A stretch of 64,000 nucleotides of DNA from Pseudoscleropodium purum (lineage: Eukaryota; Streptophyta; Bryopsida; Hypnales; Brachytheciaceae). The stretch is taken from contig OZ017801.1 in NCBI GenBank assembly GCA_963969395.1, positions 14,389,611 through 14,453,610 on the forward strand, given 5' to 3'. Positions 35,517 to 47,180 of the stretch are shown in pieces. The notes below the pieces were generated by a model. That model saw only the letters and a program-made list of their open reading frames with translations. It did no database searches and was not told the DNA's origin. A program made the position numbers and the translations under genes. The number at the start of each line of letters is the position of its first letter. The stretch's first letter is position 1.

Positions 35517-36053
35517 GTTTATTTAAGTCAATTTTCCATATCTTTTGAAAAAAACAATATCCTAGGATGTAGATTGTTTATAACAACATTACAACCATTG
35601 GGATTGGCATTTTGTAACTCCATGACCAAATTCTGAACAATTTAGTATTTTGAATAATTTTCTACTTCTTTCTACTTACTATTTTTTTCTTATATGTTGT
35701 ACAATTCCAATTTTTTTCAAATATATAGCCAACTTGCCTTGAAGAATGAATTCAAATAATTGCAACCATTTTATACATTTTTTCATACAAATGTTACCTT
35801 GTGAACTGTGAAGTGTAGCTATTGAGGATTTTGTAGGACCTCCAAAAGGATTTTTTTTCACTTCAAATGCAAATATTTTGCAATGTACATGGTGGAAATT
35901 TCTAAATTTTTTTTACTTCTTAAACTAGCATACTATAAGATTCTATCCTTGGATGCATCCAAAAACAGTTTAAAAAAAAAGATACTTGTCCTAAAAATAG
36001 CAATTTTCAAACATTTTGGATGAAAATTAAACATAGTCAAGGAACTTTAGGGG
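35517..36053 (+). repeat. Family 1 TTAA element, copy C (right 537 bp only)
   Basis: Matches the right half of copies B, D and E and ends CTTTAGGGG before TTAA (36,054-36,057). The left half is missing; a different sequence lies upstream. Confidence 0.7.
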
Positions 36054-36057
36054 TTAA

Positions 36058-36571
36058 GGTACCGCAACAAGAATGCAGAGCTTCAATAGATCTAACATAC
36101 ATAGGAGTAAAAAATTGTCAAATTGAGTGTCAAACAAATCTTAGGCTAAGGCTTAGAAACCCTTATCACAATAGATTAAGTGGCTCTTTTATGATGGGAA
36201 AAACACCAAATGCACTCCCAAAGAATACATAGTATACAAGCAACAACTTCTAGCTTCATCAAGTGAGAATTAATGGTGACCTAGATTAGTGTAAGAAGAT
36301 CCACAAATGTGATGCTTGAGCTCCATTTGTGACTCTCGCTCACCCTCATCTACCCTTGGACTTACTCTCTTATTACTTTTAATAGGAAAAATTAAAGCAT
36401 TCTAGTTGATGTTTTGTGTTAAATCTAACATAATCGTGTTAAAATTAATGCAACTTAAATATAATTTCTTTAAATTTTCTCTATTTTAATAGAATAGCAA
36501 CTAAGTTTAGAATGTATTGATTTCTAATTATTCTTTTAGCTTGTTCAAGCTTCTTTAATTTCAACATAATT
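36058..36571. other. Intergenic stretch, nothing recognised
   Basis: A 70-codon ORF crosses the end of the preceding element and is not convincing. No other feature. Confidence 0.4.
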
Positions 36572-36967
36572 ATAAGAGCATTCCCAAGGGGGGCAAAAAG
36601 GACATGCTAGCTTATAAATGGTATGTGTTATTTGCGCTTAGGGACACCATGTATTCCCGTTCTTCCACAAGAAAACCTTGGATAGGGTTCATATATTAGG
36701 AACTCCTACATAACAAGATACAAGGAGAGCTAGAACTGGTCACAACACTAGAAAATGAGAATTTTCAGGTTTAAAGTTCATCATTTTCTTAGTAGCATGT
36801 CACAAGTCAATTGGGCAAGATACTCGAAGTTGAAGTGTTGCGATGGATTTTTGAAGTGACATGTGTTGGAAACAACAAAGATAGCAACTTGTAGGACGGT
36901 TCCAAGCTTCTGCACATGCCAAACTATTTACTAGGGCTGTATGGCATTACCTGGTGGAGATGCTCTA
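36572..36967. repeat. Possible MITE with GAGCATTCCC / GGAGATGCTC ends
   Basis: ATAAGAGCATTCCC at the left and GGTGGAGATGCTCTAG at the right are imperfect inverted repeats of a type common at plant MITE ends. The interior is less AT-rich. No clean target duplication found. Confidence 0.3.
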
Positions 36968-38104
36968 GGTAATTTAGCCAAAGACATGGGAACTCCTCTT
37001 ACAATATGTTAGGGATGATTATTTGGCATTCATTTTTTATATTAGCAACATAGTAGTAATAAATACATCTATGAGGGTTTTGTCAATGGGATTTTAGGAT
37101 AGGAAGGAGGTTGAGCAATTTTTCACTAAACAACGATGATTTTTTTGGTAGGAAATCTTGGGTGAAATATTATTGCTTTTCAATGGATGAAATTTCCAAT
37201 TTGCTACCAAATCTAGGATGGTTTTACTATATTTTGGATGAATGTACATTATTTTGGATGAATAAATAATTTTTCTTCCATGGATTACAAGTTTCATCCA
37301 TTTTCATGGATGTAAATAACTTCCTCCTTTTAGTGATTCCCGCTTTCTACATTGCTTTAACTCTTGAAAGTCAAAGCAGATGTTTTGTGGTTGATGGATG
37401 ATAGGGAATCAAATTGTATACGACAGAAGTGCAACTACTCATCCTCAAAATTTGTTTTGGAAAGGAAAGATCTTCTACAATAGTTTGACTTGCATTGACT
37501 ACTTTTGCAATTTTGGAGGCTAGTGATTCACACACTAATAGAAAAAGATGATTTTGAGGGTCACCCCTTTGACGTTTAAGTGTTAATTAAATGAAAAAAC
37601 ACCTGCTCCGGGATTGTGAAGGATGGTTCTGTTTTTATGGATCCGAATTTAGCAGTGAAGGAATCAACCCAAACATTCATGTTTTCCCTATGTGCAGGGA
37701 TCAATGTCAATGTCATGTTCCTGTTGCTTAGCAATGCAACAAACAACCAGACATTTTTAAACATTAAATGTTAATAATGTACTCGGCTGTACTAATTATC
37801 TTATTGGTGATGACTAAAAAGTAGGTAATGTGGAACATGAGTAGGAATTCAACAAAAAGTAGAACTAAAACAAAAAAACTCACTGTGAGAAAAAGTGATA
37901 GAATGTAAAGAACTCCTAAACCGAATTTGTCGGTGTATCCTTTATTTGTGTAAATAAAATGAAATAACATAAAATAAAAATGTTGGTGTACGTAACTTAC
38001 TTTGAGAGGTGGACACTTTTGGTCGACTGTCTGTTTTCAGAAATCAGATGATAATTTGCTTGTCTCTGTAGGCTCCAGTTTGGAGAAATCTGGACTCCAA
38101 ATTC
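36968..38104. other. Intergenic stretch, nothing recognised
   Basis: Three short minus-strand ORFs (60-90 codons) without recognisable similarity. Confidence 0.4.
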
Positions 38105-38108
38105 TTTA

Positions 38109-39052
38109 CCCCTAAATGCCCAAACTGCAATTTTTGGCAACATAGAAAATTTGGACAGCTCACTATAAATGGAGTTTTTATTTTTTTTGCTGAAATTTTG
38201 ACACACGTGCTTGAAGAGTAGCTTTAAGGTCAAACAATTTTCATAACTTTTGACTACATGGTTCAAAAGCTATTGTATGATATGTACTTTTCATTGCTCA
38301 ACGGGCAATCCGGGCAGCAAAAGAAACTCTTTTAAAAAACAATTTTTTAAGAAATTAAAATTTGAAATTGGTTCTCTAGATTTATATGTACTTGGAAAGC
38401 TTTGAATCATTCCATTTTGATCAACAAGTCAAAAGTTATGAGGAGTTTTGGTTTGTGGGAGTTTGCATGCCATTATTGAATCTCTACTCTAAGACAAACT
38501 TTGAAGTCATTCATTTAACTCAATTTTTAATATTTTTCGGGAAAAAAATAAAAACATGGGTTGTAGATTTTTTATTACAACATTACAACCATTGGGATTG
38601 GCATTTTTCAATTCCATAAATAAATTGTTAACAATTTAGTATTTTGAATCTTTCTCTATATCTCTCTACTTACTATTTTTTACATATATGTCATGTGATT
38701 TGAAATGATTTGAAAATTTTCAAGCATGTAGCCAACTCAACTTGAAAAATGAATTCAGAGAGTTGCAACCATTTTGAAAAAAAATTCATACAAATGAGAC
38801 CTTCTGAAGCGCAGTTGCCCTGATTTTCGCAGGGCCATAAAAAGGAAATTTGTCACTTCAAATGCTAATATCTTGCAATCTATACGGCGGAAATTTATGA
38901 GATTTTTTTCACATGTTCTAAAATAAGATTACTACAAGATCCTACGTTTGTATGTGTCCAAGAATGTTTTTTTTCCAAAAATTTGAAACATGTACTAGAA
39001 ATGGCAGTTTGGAAGCAATTTTGGTGAAAACATAGTCAAAATCATTTAGGGG
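38109..39052 (+). repeat. Family 1 TTAA element, copy D (~944 bp)
   Basis: The left end reads TTTACCCCTAAATG, so the left TTAA is damaged. The right end reads CATTTAGGGG followed by TTAA (39,053-39,056). The interior is collinear with copies B and E, including CAACGGGCAATCC and TTGAATCATTCCATTTTGAT. Confidence 0.75.
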
Positions 39053-39056
39053 TTAA

Positions 39057-39606
39057 TATTGGTGTGGAATTGATGTTTGTATTCTCACATTTAGTTGAAA
39101 TTAGCCTTTCACAAAATCAAAAAAATTAAATCACACAACTCTAAAATAAATAGTTATTTAGTATAGGTAGATAATTAGCCAGCATGAGAATAAGGATGCA
39201 CAATCTAGCAACATCATCATTGCACACATGAATGCTACAACATTACAACTAATGTAAAAGCATCTATACGTGATACTTAGTCTAAATTTGTCAATCTTGA
39301 GGGTAGCTACAATATAAAATAATGTGTATTTGTTAGAAAATATTTTCGAAAATAAAAAAAATTAGTTTCATATTTTTTTGAGCTTGTATGAATATACTAT
39401 GAGTTTTTGAAAATATTATGTAGATGCACCTATTGTGAACACTAGACCAATACCAAATTGGGCATAAAGACATCCAAAAGCAACCCACTCTAAATTTGGA
39501 TCACATGTAGGTGATTGGTGAATGCAAGTAAACGTGACAACTTCATGAAATCCCACTTGTCTACTTTGGGTTCACTCACATTTGGATTTAGGTTGTTCTT
39601 TAGGTG
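39057..39606. other. Intergenic stretch, nothing recognised
   Basis: No gene or repeat identified before the copia target duplication. Confidence 0.4.
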
Positions 39607-39611
39607 TTAAA

Positions 39612-39865
39612 TATAGAGATTACAAAGTTGTGTATGAGAGAAAGGCTTTACTTAGATGGTAGAACGATACGAAGCCACATGAGTGGACTCAACTTAAGCT
39701 AGAAGCCTTTCCTAGTTATCAACAAACCATGTGGGATAACTAACTACATTGGGCTGCCTTTGATTACGAGCAATACCCATGGACTCTAACACTAACTAAG
39801 TGTCTAAAGCTACTCCTAAGGCTAACTGTACATGGTCTACGCTAGTATGTACAGAATCTCTAACA
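39612..39865 (-). repeat. 3' LTR of the copia element
   Basis: Copy of 44,271-44,524 with three substitutions. Preceded, in element sense, by the purine tract at 39,866-39,875. Confidence 0.95.
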
Positions 39866-40505
39866 CTCCCACTTTGAGAGTGGTCAAAGGCGCGAAGCCC
39901 ATCTTCTCAATGAAGCTTTTGGTGTTGTGGCTTCCCAAGGGCCTTGGTCAGCACATCAGCAACCATAGCTTGGGTAGGCACATACTTGAGCTCTATCCCT
40001 CTTGAACTCCACTCCAAGGCAATACTTCAACTCTCCAAGGTTGGTCATCTCGTAATCCTTCTTGAGCATCGCCTTCACTTCAAGCATCTTGGGCATACTA
40101 CTTGCAAGGAGGATCAGATCATCCACATAGAGGATCACAATCACCAAATGCTCACGACTTTGCAAGGTGTACAAAGAGTGATCAGCGTGGCCTCCTTTGA
40201 AACCCCTTCCTCACAAATATGCCATCAATATCTCGATACCAAACTCTCTCCGATTGCTTCAACCCGGGAGTGCCTTCTTCAACTTGCACTTCAAATGCTT
40301 TTGGCCTTCTTGCACAAAGCCTTGGGGCTAATCCATGTAGATGACCTCCTGCAACTTGGGGTTGAGAAAAGCCGTCTTCACATCCATTTGGTGCATCTCC
40401 AAGTCCATGGCTGCCCCAAGAGTTACAATGCACCGAATGGTGCTAAACTTGGCAACGGGGCAAAGGTCTCATTGAAGTCCTCCCCTTCCACTTGGGAAAG
40501 ACCCC
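39866..40505 (-). pseudogene. Copia RT 3' part and C terminus, frameshifted, RNase H mostly deleted
   Basis: Pieces of reverse transcriptase appear in changing phases: a fragment around LKQSERVWYRDIDGIFV (about 40,210-40,265), then LVIVILYVDDLILLA with the catalytic YVDD (40,118-40,129) and YEMTNLGELKYCLGVEF. Soon after, near 39,960-39,990, the sequence jumps to the very C terminus of the polyprotein (VADVLTKALGKPQHQKLH, stop near 39,913), skipping nearly all of RNase H. At least two frameshifts plus this deletion make the enzyme non-functional. Confidence 0.8.
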
Positions 40506-43217
40506 CTAGCAACCAACCTTGCCTTGTACCTCACAATGTGACCCAAAGCATCCCTTTTGATAGAGAAAAACCCACTTACAACTCACACTTGATCTCTTGG
40601 GAGGGAAGGCTGCAAGCTCCCATGTCCCTTTGTCAATGAGGGCCTTGTACTCCTCTTGCATGGCCACCTCCCACTTGCTTGCATCTTTGCAACGCAACAC
40701 CTCTCCAAGCGTGGATGGATCTCCAAGGAAAGCCACATTGGTTTGTTCTTCTTGTTGTTGGGGAAGAATGTGATTCAGCCACCAATCTCCAGGGGGCTTG
40801 CGGGTCCTCGTTGGATAACATGGCTCCTCCGTGCCTTGATCTTCCTCACCAATGGGCTGATCTTGCTCCTCCAAGGGCTGATCATGCTCTTGCTCCCTTG
40901 GTGAAGTGCTTGGAGAAGCCACCGCTGATTTCTTCACTTGAGGTGTGGTCACCTTCTTCTTGGGCTCCACAAAGTCCTCATCTTCAGCACCTTGCTCTTC
41001 ATCTTCATCTTCTATGTGAACTCTTGGAGTTGTGCCCACGTTTTGGGCTGGTCCTCCACTTCTCCCACTTGGGCTCATCTCCAAGAGCTTGGGATCAGCT
41101 CCTCCATCCTCCAAAAAGGTCACATCTCAGCACTTGATGATGGCCTTGGTCTCCACATTCATTAGCCTATAAGCCTTGGTTCCCTCACAATAACCAAGGA
41201 AAAGGCACTTGATGCCCTTGGGATCCAATTTCGTCCTCTTGGCACTTGGGACCAATGCATAGGCAATGCACCCAAAGGTGCACATGTGAGACACGTGGGG
41301 CCTTGTCCCACTCCAAGCTTCTTGCGGTGTCTTGCTTGTCAACGCGTGGGTGGGGCACCGGTTCCTCGTGTAAACCGCAGTGGACACCGCCTCCCCCCAA
41401 AGCTCAAGCTTCAAACCTTGGCCATAAATCATGGCCCTTGCCATCTCCACAATGGTACGATTCGCACGCTCCGCTACGCCGTTTTGTTGAGGGGTGTAGG
41501 GTGCGGAAGTGTGGTGCTCAATGCCATGGGCCTTCAAGTACGCCTCAAAGGCCTTGGACACATACTCCCCTCCATTATCCGACTGCAGCACCTTCACCTT
41601 GCAATCCGATTGAGCCTCCACGAGGGCCTTCCAAGTTTCAAAACGCCCAAACACCTCACTCTTGCACTTCAACATATACACCCAAATCTTGCGAGAGAAA
41701 TCATCAATGAAGGTCACAAAATACCTTGCTCCTCCTATGGACGTGGTCTTCATCGGCCCGCACACATCTGAATGCACAAGCTGCAATGGCTTGGTGGCGC
41801 GCGTTGCCTCATCCTTGGGGAAGGGTTGCCTCGCTTGTTTGCCCTCAATGCACCCCTTGCACACCATAGAACTCCAATCATGCTTGCAAGAAGAGAGGTT
41901 CAGACCCTTCACCATGTGTTGGAGGCTCTTCATGCTCTTCACATTCAAGTGCCCAAGCCTCCTATGCCAAAGCTCCACAAGGTCTTCATGGGCTGATCCT
42001 TGGGCAACACACGCCATGGAAGTGCCATTCACCTTGGTGAAATGGAGGTGGTACAAGTTGCCCTCACGAGGGGCTGATGCAATCAAAACTCCACTTGGTG
42101 AACGCACCACACACCCCACCATGTTGAAATGCACTTTCAAACCTCCCAAAGACAATTTGCTCACCGAAAGCAAGTTGGCATGCAACTTGGGGACATGGAG
42201 CACCTCTTGGATTTGGATCCTTCTGGTCTTCCCCTTCACTTGCACCTCCACAAGGATCTCCCCCATGCCAAGGGCCTCCACCATGCCAATGTCTTCCAAA
42301 TAAATCTTCTTCCCCGAAATGGGCTGATACGTGTGGAAGGCATCTCGATGGTTGGTCATATGTTGCCTGGCCCCCGAGTCCACAATCCAAGTGAACATGT
42401 TGGCCTTCTCCCCTCCTCCATTGGTTGCAATGGCGAAATCCTCCTCTTCCTCCTCTTTGGAAGCTTGGTGTGCACTCTCCTTGTCCTTGCCTTGGCTGAT
42501 CTTGCAATGCCTAGCAATGTGGCCCGGTTTGCCACACTTGAAGCACGTCCTTGTCTCCTTGAACGCCTTGGTGTTGCCACCTTTTCCATGTCTTGAGACA
42601 AGCGCCGATCCCTCCCCTTGGGCCGCATTCTCCTTGCGCTTGGTCACCTCATGCATCAAGCGTGCGGTCACAAACTCCATGGTCAGCTCCTTGGTGGGCC
42701 TCGTCTCCAATGCGGTGATGAGGAACTCATAAGACAATGGCAAGCTTGCCAACAAGGTCATCACCACATCTCCCTCGATCACGGGCGCCTCCAAACAAGC
42801 CAACTCATCCGCAAGAGCCTTGACCTTGTTGACGTGATCCAACAAATCGTCCTCCTCTTGCATCTTGCTAGTGAAGAACTTGCGGCGAAGAAATAGGAAG
42901 TTGGAGAGGCTCTTGGTCTCATGGATGTTGCAAAGGGTGGTCCACGCTTGGACTGGTCCCTTGCAATGGCGAATGTGTGCAATTTGGCGATCCACAAGGT
43001 TGATGGCAATGAGAGCAAAGGCCTTCTTCTCCTTCCTCTCCCATGCCTTCTTGGTCTTTGGATCTACATCTTCACTTGGAGGCTCCTCACTCCCATCCAC
43101 CACGTCCCACAAGTCCTTCTCCGCAAGGATCATCTCCATCTTGAACTTCCACATGCCAAAGTTCTCTCTATCAAACTTGTCGATGATGCGCACGCCCTCT
43201 CCTCCACTGGATGCCAT
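40506..43217 (-). pseudogene. Copia gag-protease-integrase-RT polyprotein, interrupted by one stop
   Basis: Starting at MASSGGEGVR (43,217), 696 codons are open to TGA at 41,127-41,129, after which the same phase continues to 40,506. Residues 1-200 form a UBN2-type gag (LSNFLFLRRKFF). Residues 225-238 hold the CCHC knuckle CFKCGKPGHIARHC. Asp280 in IVDSGARQHM is the protease. Next come a pre-integrase zinc segment (WHRRLGH ... CKGC, 417-456) and the integrase triad Asp484, Asp547, Glu583 with 35 residues between the last two. A linker rich in Glu and Pro follows, then the RT start (DASKWEVAMQEEY, CKWVF). The TGA lies where the family usually has Arg, fitting a CGA-to-TGA change. Shadow ORFs on the plus strand here are artefacts. 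Confidence 0.93.
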
Positions 43218-43375
43218 GGTGACGCAGCTCCCACTGTGTTGGATTTCACTGGAAGGATTATACTACTCTGGAAGGTCAATCGTGTGGGAGGCAGAGAACA
43301 TCTATCCCCATGCAGAGTCTAAAGGGTCTTCTTTTGTTGGTGTCAGCTGGCAGCCGATACAAGTGGTTACAGATG

Positions 43376-43406
<31 letters not shown>

Positions 43407-44256
43407 AAAGTCGGCGCTAAATGCAGCGTTCAAATGAGTGGAAAACAATTCCGATTATTTACACTTGCACTTCTGTGCACAATACAAAACTACATGGCCT
43501 TAAGTACCAAGAAGTCCACTACAATAAGAGGCACTTCGCCCGAGCAGCCCAAGCGTTCTACATTCATGTTAGCTGCCCACGTAGGCATACAAATCCAATC
43601 GCAGTCCACAGGCATGGCTCATCACCTGGACATGACCTTCATCCTCTACCATACCTTGGTCCTGTAATCAATAAACCATTCTCTACCTTGAAATCTGTGA
43701 TCAATACCCCATCCTCTAATTTCTTGAAACCAAGCCATGGCCAACTCACCCGTCTGAAAACAGTAAACCCGGCCGAGGCCTCCCAAACATCTTCTCTACC
43801 TCCAATTCAGACCCTAATGAAGCTCCAAACTTCCAATCAGCCCTAAATGGAGGCTACTACTCACAATCAGCACCTCAAGGGCAACAATGGCCTCCAACAT
43901 CCCTAGTTGGATCACCCAAACTCCAAAGTAGCCTACTTGCCTCTCAATGGTTGGCAAATTCCACTCCTTTGCCTCACTCACAAGGGCACAAATCAGCCCT
44001 CAATAGACTCTCAATGTACTCTTCTAAGCACAAACTCAAACTAGGAGCATGCAACCAGCCCTCACAAGATGTGATTACTACCATAAGCAATCTCTCACCA
44101 AAAATGCACTCAAAACCTCACAAACCAAAAAAGCCCCAAATAACTTACACCATATGGTTTGTAGGTGAATAAGACACAAAACGCTGATTGCTCCTCCAAG
44201 CTCCAAGGTCGCCTCTAAATGAAATGAAATTCTCCCTTAAGCACAATTCCAAGTGC
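43218..44256 (-). other. Copia 5' leader
   Basis: About 1.04 kb between primer site and gag start, with no coding similarity. It contains a 29-base A run on the plus strand (about 43,376-43,404; T run in element sense). Confidence 0.7.
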
Positions 44257-44270
44257 GTGGGCCCATAACC
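44257..44270 (-). promoter_or_regulatory. Primer binding site for initiator tRNA-Met (anticodon arm)
   Basis: The plus strand reads GTGGGCCCATAACC directly against the LTR edge. This equals the anticodon arm of eukaryotic initiator tRNA-Met (with CAU), so the element RNA can pair with it. Drosophila copia is known to prime from a cut half of the same tRNA. The usual plant copia site pairs with the tRNA 3' end instead. Confidence 0.8.
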
Positions 44271-44524
44271 TATTGAGATTACAAAGTTATGTATGAGAGA
44301 AAGGCTTTACTTAGATGGTAGAACGATACGAAGCCACATGAGTGGACTCAACTTAAGCTAGAAGCCTTTCCTAGTTATCAACAAACCATGTGGGATAACT
44401 AACTACATTGGGCTGCCTTTGACTACGAGCAATACCCATGGACTCTAACACTAACTAAGTGTCTAAAGCTACTCCTAAGGCTAACTGTACATGGTCTACG
44501 CTAGTATGTACAGAATCTCTAACA
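44271..44524 (-). repeat. 5' LTR of the copia element
   Basis: Its edge is fixed on one side by the primer site and on the other by the TTAAA duplication. It would carry the element promoter and polyadenylation signals, which I could not pinpoint. Confidence 0.95.
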
Positions 44525-44609
44525 TTAAAGAACGACTCTTGTTACATTGGGGTGCTCCCCTACCTTACAATCTAGATTGAATAGTATGTCCTTGTGATGA
44601 ATAGTTTAA

Positions 44610-45529
44610 CCCTGAAAGTTCCAAGGCCATTTTTTTGTCAAAAACCACTCAAAACTATCATTTTTGCCGCATTCATCCAAGAAAACAAAAATAATCTTTT
44701 TTTAAATCTAACCATAGGATCTTGTACTTCACTTGTTTTAGCTCATGTAGTAAAAATTTCATGAAGTTTGACAGCATAGATTGGAAGATATCAGCATTCA
44801 AAGTTGAAAAAGAAAACTTTTATGAACACTAGCTTGCAATTTTAGATGACTTTGACTGCCAATTGTGAAAGTTTTTTGCACTATAGACTTTGAATTAAAA
44901 AATTTTAATGCTAAAGAATTGAGTTGAAAGTCTAAGAAAAAAATTCAAAAAACACACACTTGATATTCATTCTTTAAAAAATTGTTAAGTAGAAGTAAGT
45001 CCAAGATTGAAAAAAATCCAAAATTGTTAATAACTCCAAGATGGGATTGAAAGACAATAATTCCAATGGTGAGATTGTTTTAGCAAGTAAACACAACATT
45101 TTCAAAAAAAAATTGTAAAAAATTGTGAAAATTGCATTTAGAAATGAATCCTACAAGTTATTTTTTCAAGAAGATGCTTAAATTGCCCGAAAAATAAGAT
45201 TGTCCTTAACATTCTCATTATTAGTCCAAACAAAAGGAATCAAAGCTTCACATGCAGAATATAATATAACATTTTAGAAGAGAAAAAATTTAAAATTTAT
45301 TTTGATTTTCTGCGATTTTTTTTTGTGTTGCCCACCAAATTCAGTTTCAGGTTTTCTGTGGTATAACTTTATCTCCCGGCACCAATTGAAATGAAAATTA
45401 TATTCCCACATAGCTAATTAATTTTTCTATCTTGTGGAAAAGTTTCAAAAAAATTCACCAAAATTTGAGGCCATAGGAACCTACCCAAAATCGGATTTGT
45501 CCCCCGAGGAGACAATGGGACTTAAGGGG
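44610..45529 (+). repeat. Family 2 TTAA element, full-length copy (920 bp)
   Basis: TTAA at 44,606-44,609 and 45,530-45,533; ends CCCTGAAAG and CTTAAGGGG are imperfect inverted repeats. The interior carries ATAGGATCTTGTA and AGATTGGAAGATATCAGCATTCAAAG, which resemble segments of family 1 read in reverse. No ORF. Confidence 0.7.
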
Positions 45530-45533
45530 TTAA

Positions 45534-46252
45534 ACTATACTAAATAATCATTTTTGTGTAGTTGACATGTGAAATTGATAAATATTTATGGGAATGATGA
45601 GAATGTTATAGTCAACTAGACATTTATGATGTTTTTATTTTCATCCTAAAATTTTGAGACTTGAGTTCAAAAATACAACTTCATGCATTATCTCAATTGT
45701 TGTTGGCTGCAAATTAAATTCTTTATAGTTTTCATCTCATTCTATAGAATAGAATGATCCAAAGTTTTTTTATGATATTTATTGAAATGATCTTAAATCA
45801 AACTTCTCATGTGTCGATATTATTTTTGAGCACATACTCACTCCATGTGTTGAAAAGCACTACCCAAAATTGATTTTTTCCAAACTCAGGATTTTTTCGT
45901 GCCACTTTTTTTTTTTTTTTCAAAAACAAAGATGAAATACTTGTATCCAAGGTATACAATGGACAATAGCCATATCTATATGTTGACAATGGACCCCAAG
46001 TAATTTTTCTTTCAAGTAAAAATGACCCTTAGATTTTTAGGGTATAAGGTCGCTAGTGTTTTCTTGAGTGGATAATATAATGATTGAAAGCTATACTAAA
46101 AGAATAGTGTAATAATTCAAAAATTCAAAGTCACTTTAAAATTCACAAAAAGTCTAAAGTGGAATTTTTGGTCTTGTATAGTTTAACCCCTAAAGGTCAA
46201 CAAATCCTCAAAGTGAATGTGCATTGGCCAATCTTGGTTGTAACTTTCAAAT
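45534..46252. other. Intergenic stretch; isolated TTAACCCCTAAAGGTC at 46,187
   Basis: AT-rich with no gene. One sequence identical to the family 1 left end occurs at about 46,187, but no matching right end was found downstream, so it may be a truncated copy. Confidence 0.4.
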
Positions 46253-46840
46253 TTTATAGATTTTTTTAGTAGTTTTTTGCCGATGTTTTTAGGTTGCAAC
46301 CAATTATTTTTTTCCAATTCTACCCATTAACTTTGAACTAGGTGCCAATTCTTCCTGAACATGGGCTAGTTTTAGTAAAAGAGTGCGTATGCCCTCCGAT
46401 AACCTTTTTTCTACTCCTCTCCCATATTGGAAATTAAATTCCTTTTATAAGAAAAAATTTCACTGCTTTTTTGCCAATGTTTTGAAGTTGTTACTAGTTA
46501 TTTTTTTCCAATTCCACTAGCTGACTTTGAACTAGCCGCCGGTTCTTCCCAGACATAGGCTAGTCATATTAAGGGAGTACACATGCCCTTGTAGACAACC
46601 TTTTGTCTACTCTTCTCCCGTGTTGGAAATTAAATCCCTTTCATAAAAAAAAAAATTCACCAATTTTTTGCCAATGTTTTCAAACTGCAACCAATTTTTT
46701 TTTTCCAATTTCACTTGCTAACTTCAAACTAGCCGCCAGTTCTTCCCAAACGTAGGCTAGTCATAATAAGGGAGTGCGTGTGCCCGTAGACCACTGTTTT
46801 TTTTTCTACTCCTCTCCCATGTTGGAAATTAAATCCCTTT
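46253..46840. repeat. Three tandem copies of a ~197-bp unit
   Basis: GGAAATTAAAT marks the units at 46,429, 46,625 and 46,824. Each also has TTTTTTGCC(A/G)ATG, TTTTTCCAATT, ACTAG(G/C)(C/T)GCC and CTACTCCTCTCCC-like blocks. Unit-to-unit identity is moderate. Confidence 0.8.
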
Positions 46841-47180
46841 GTGGTCCCTTTGTATGGACAGGTAGCCCCTGCCTGCAGTTGCGTGCTGCGAATTCTGGTA
46901 CCTCCAGAATCTGTTTTGGGCTCCCCTGGAGTCGAGTCAAGTTTGGTTGCTCTAGGCCGGCCTCCATTTCTAATTTACCCAATGGCCATCATACAAAGAA
47001 GAAAAAGTTACTCCGTACAATGCATGGATGACTCAATTGGATGGACTCGGGGGGCGAGCGCATGTGCATTACTTTGATATAGCGGAAAAACAAGAAAAAA
47101 AGATCCACAATAATCAAGTATAACCAATATGATGAGCATTTGGGAACATTTTGGGAACATTTTGGGAACATTTTGGAACC
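46841..47180. other. GC-richer segment with a short 13-bp tandem repeat
   Basis: 46,850-47,080 is GC-richer than its surroundings but gives no recognisable protein; two plus-strand ORFs of about 80 codons overlap. At about 47,140-47,178 a GGGAACATTTT unit is repeated three times at 13-bp spacing. Confidence 0.4.

Larger units (their letters stand above)
39612..44524 (-). mobile_element. Ty1/copia LTR retrotransposon, young but defective
   Basis: Two 254-bp LTRs (39,612-39,865 and 44,271-44,524) differ at only three positions. The five bases TTAAA lie directly outside both ends (39,607-39,611 and 44,525-44,529). Read on the minus strand: 5' LTR, primer site, ~1.05-kb leader, gag-protease-integrase-RT, polypurine tract AAAGTGGGAG, 3' LTR. 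Integrase before RT makes it Ty1/copia. The LTRs start TGTTAG and end in TA rather than CA. Coding is broken by one TGA and frameshifts in RT, and the RNase H region is largely deleted. High LTR identity suggests recent insertion. Confidence 0.95.

Noticed and set aside
40656..42896. Many long plus-strand ORFs across the copia element
   Set aside because: They are antisense shadows of the minus-strand gag-pol frame, which has clear motifs.
44257..44270. Fragment of a tRNA-Met gene
   Set aside because: Only 14 bases match and it abuts an LTR; a primer binding site explains it fully.
46187..46202. Another complete family 1 element
   Set aside because: The left-end sequence is present but no right end or interior match follows.
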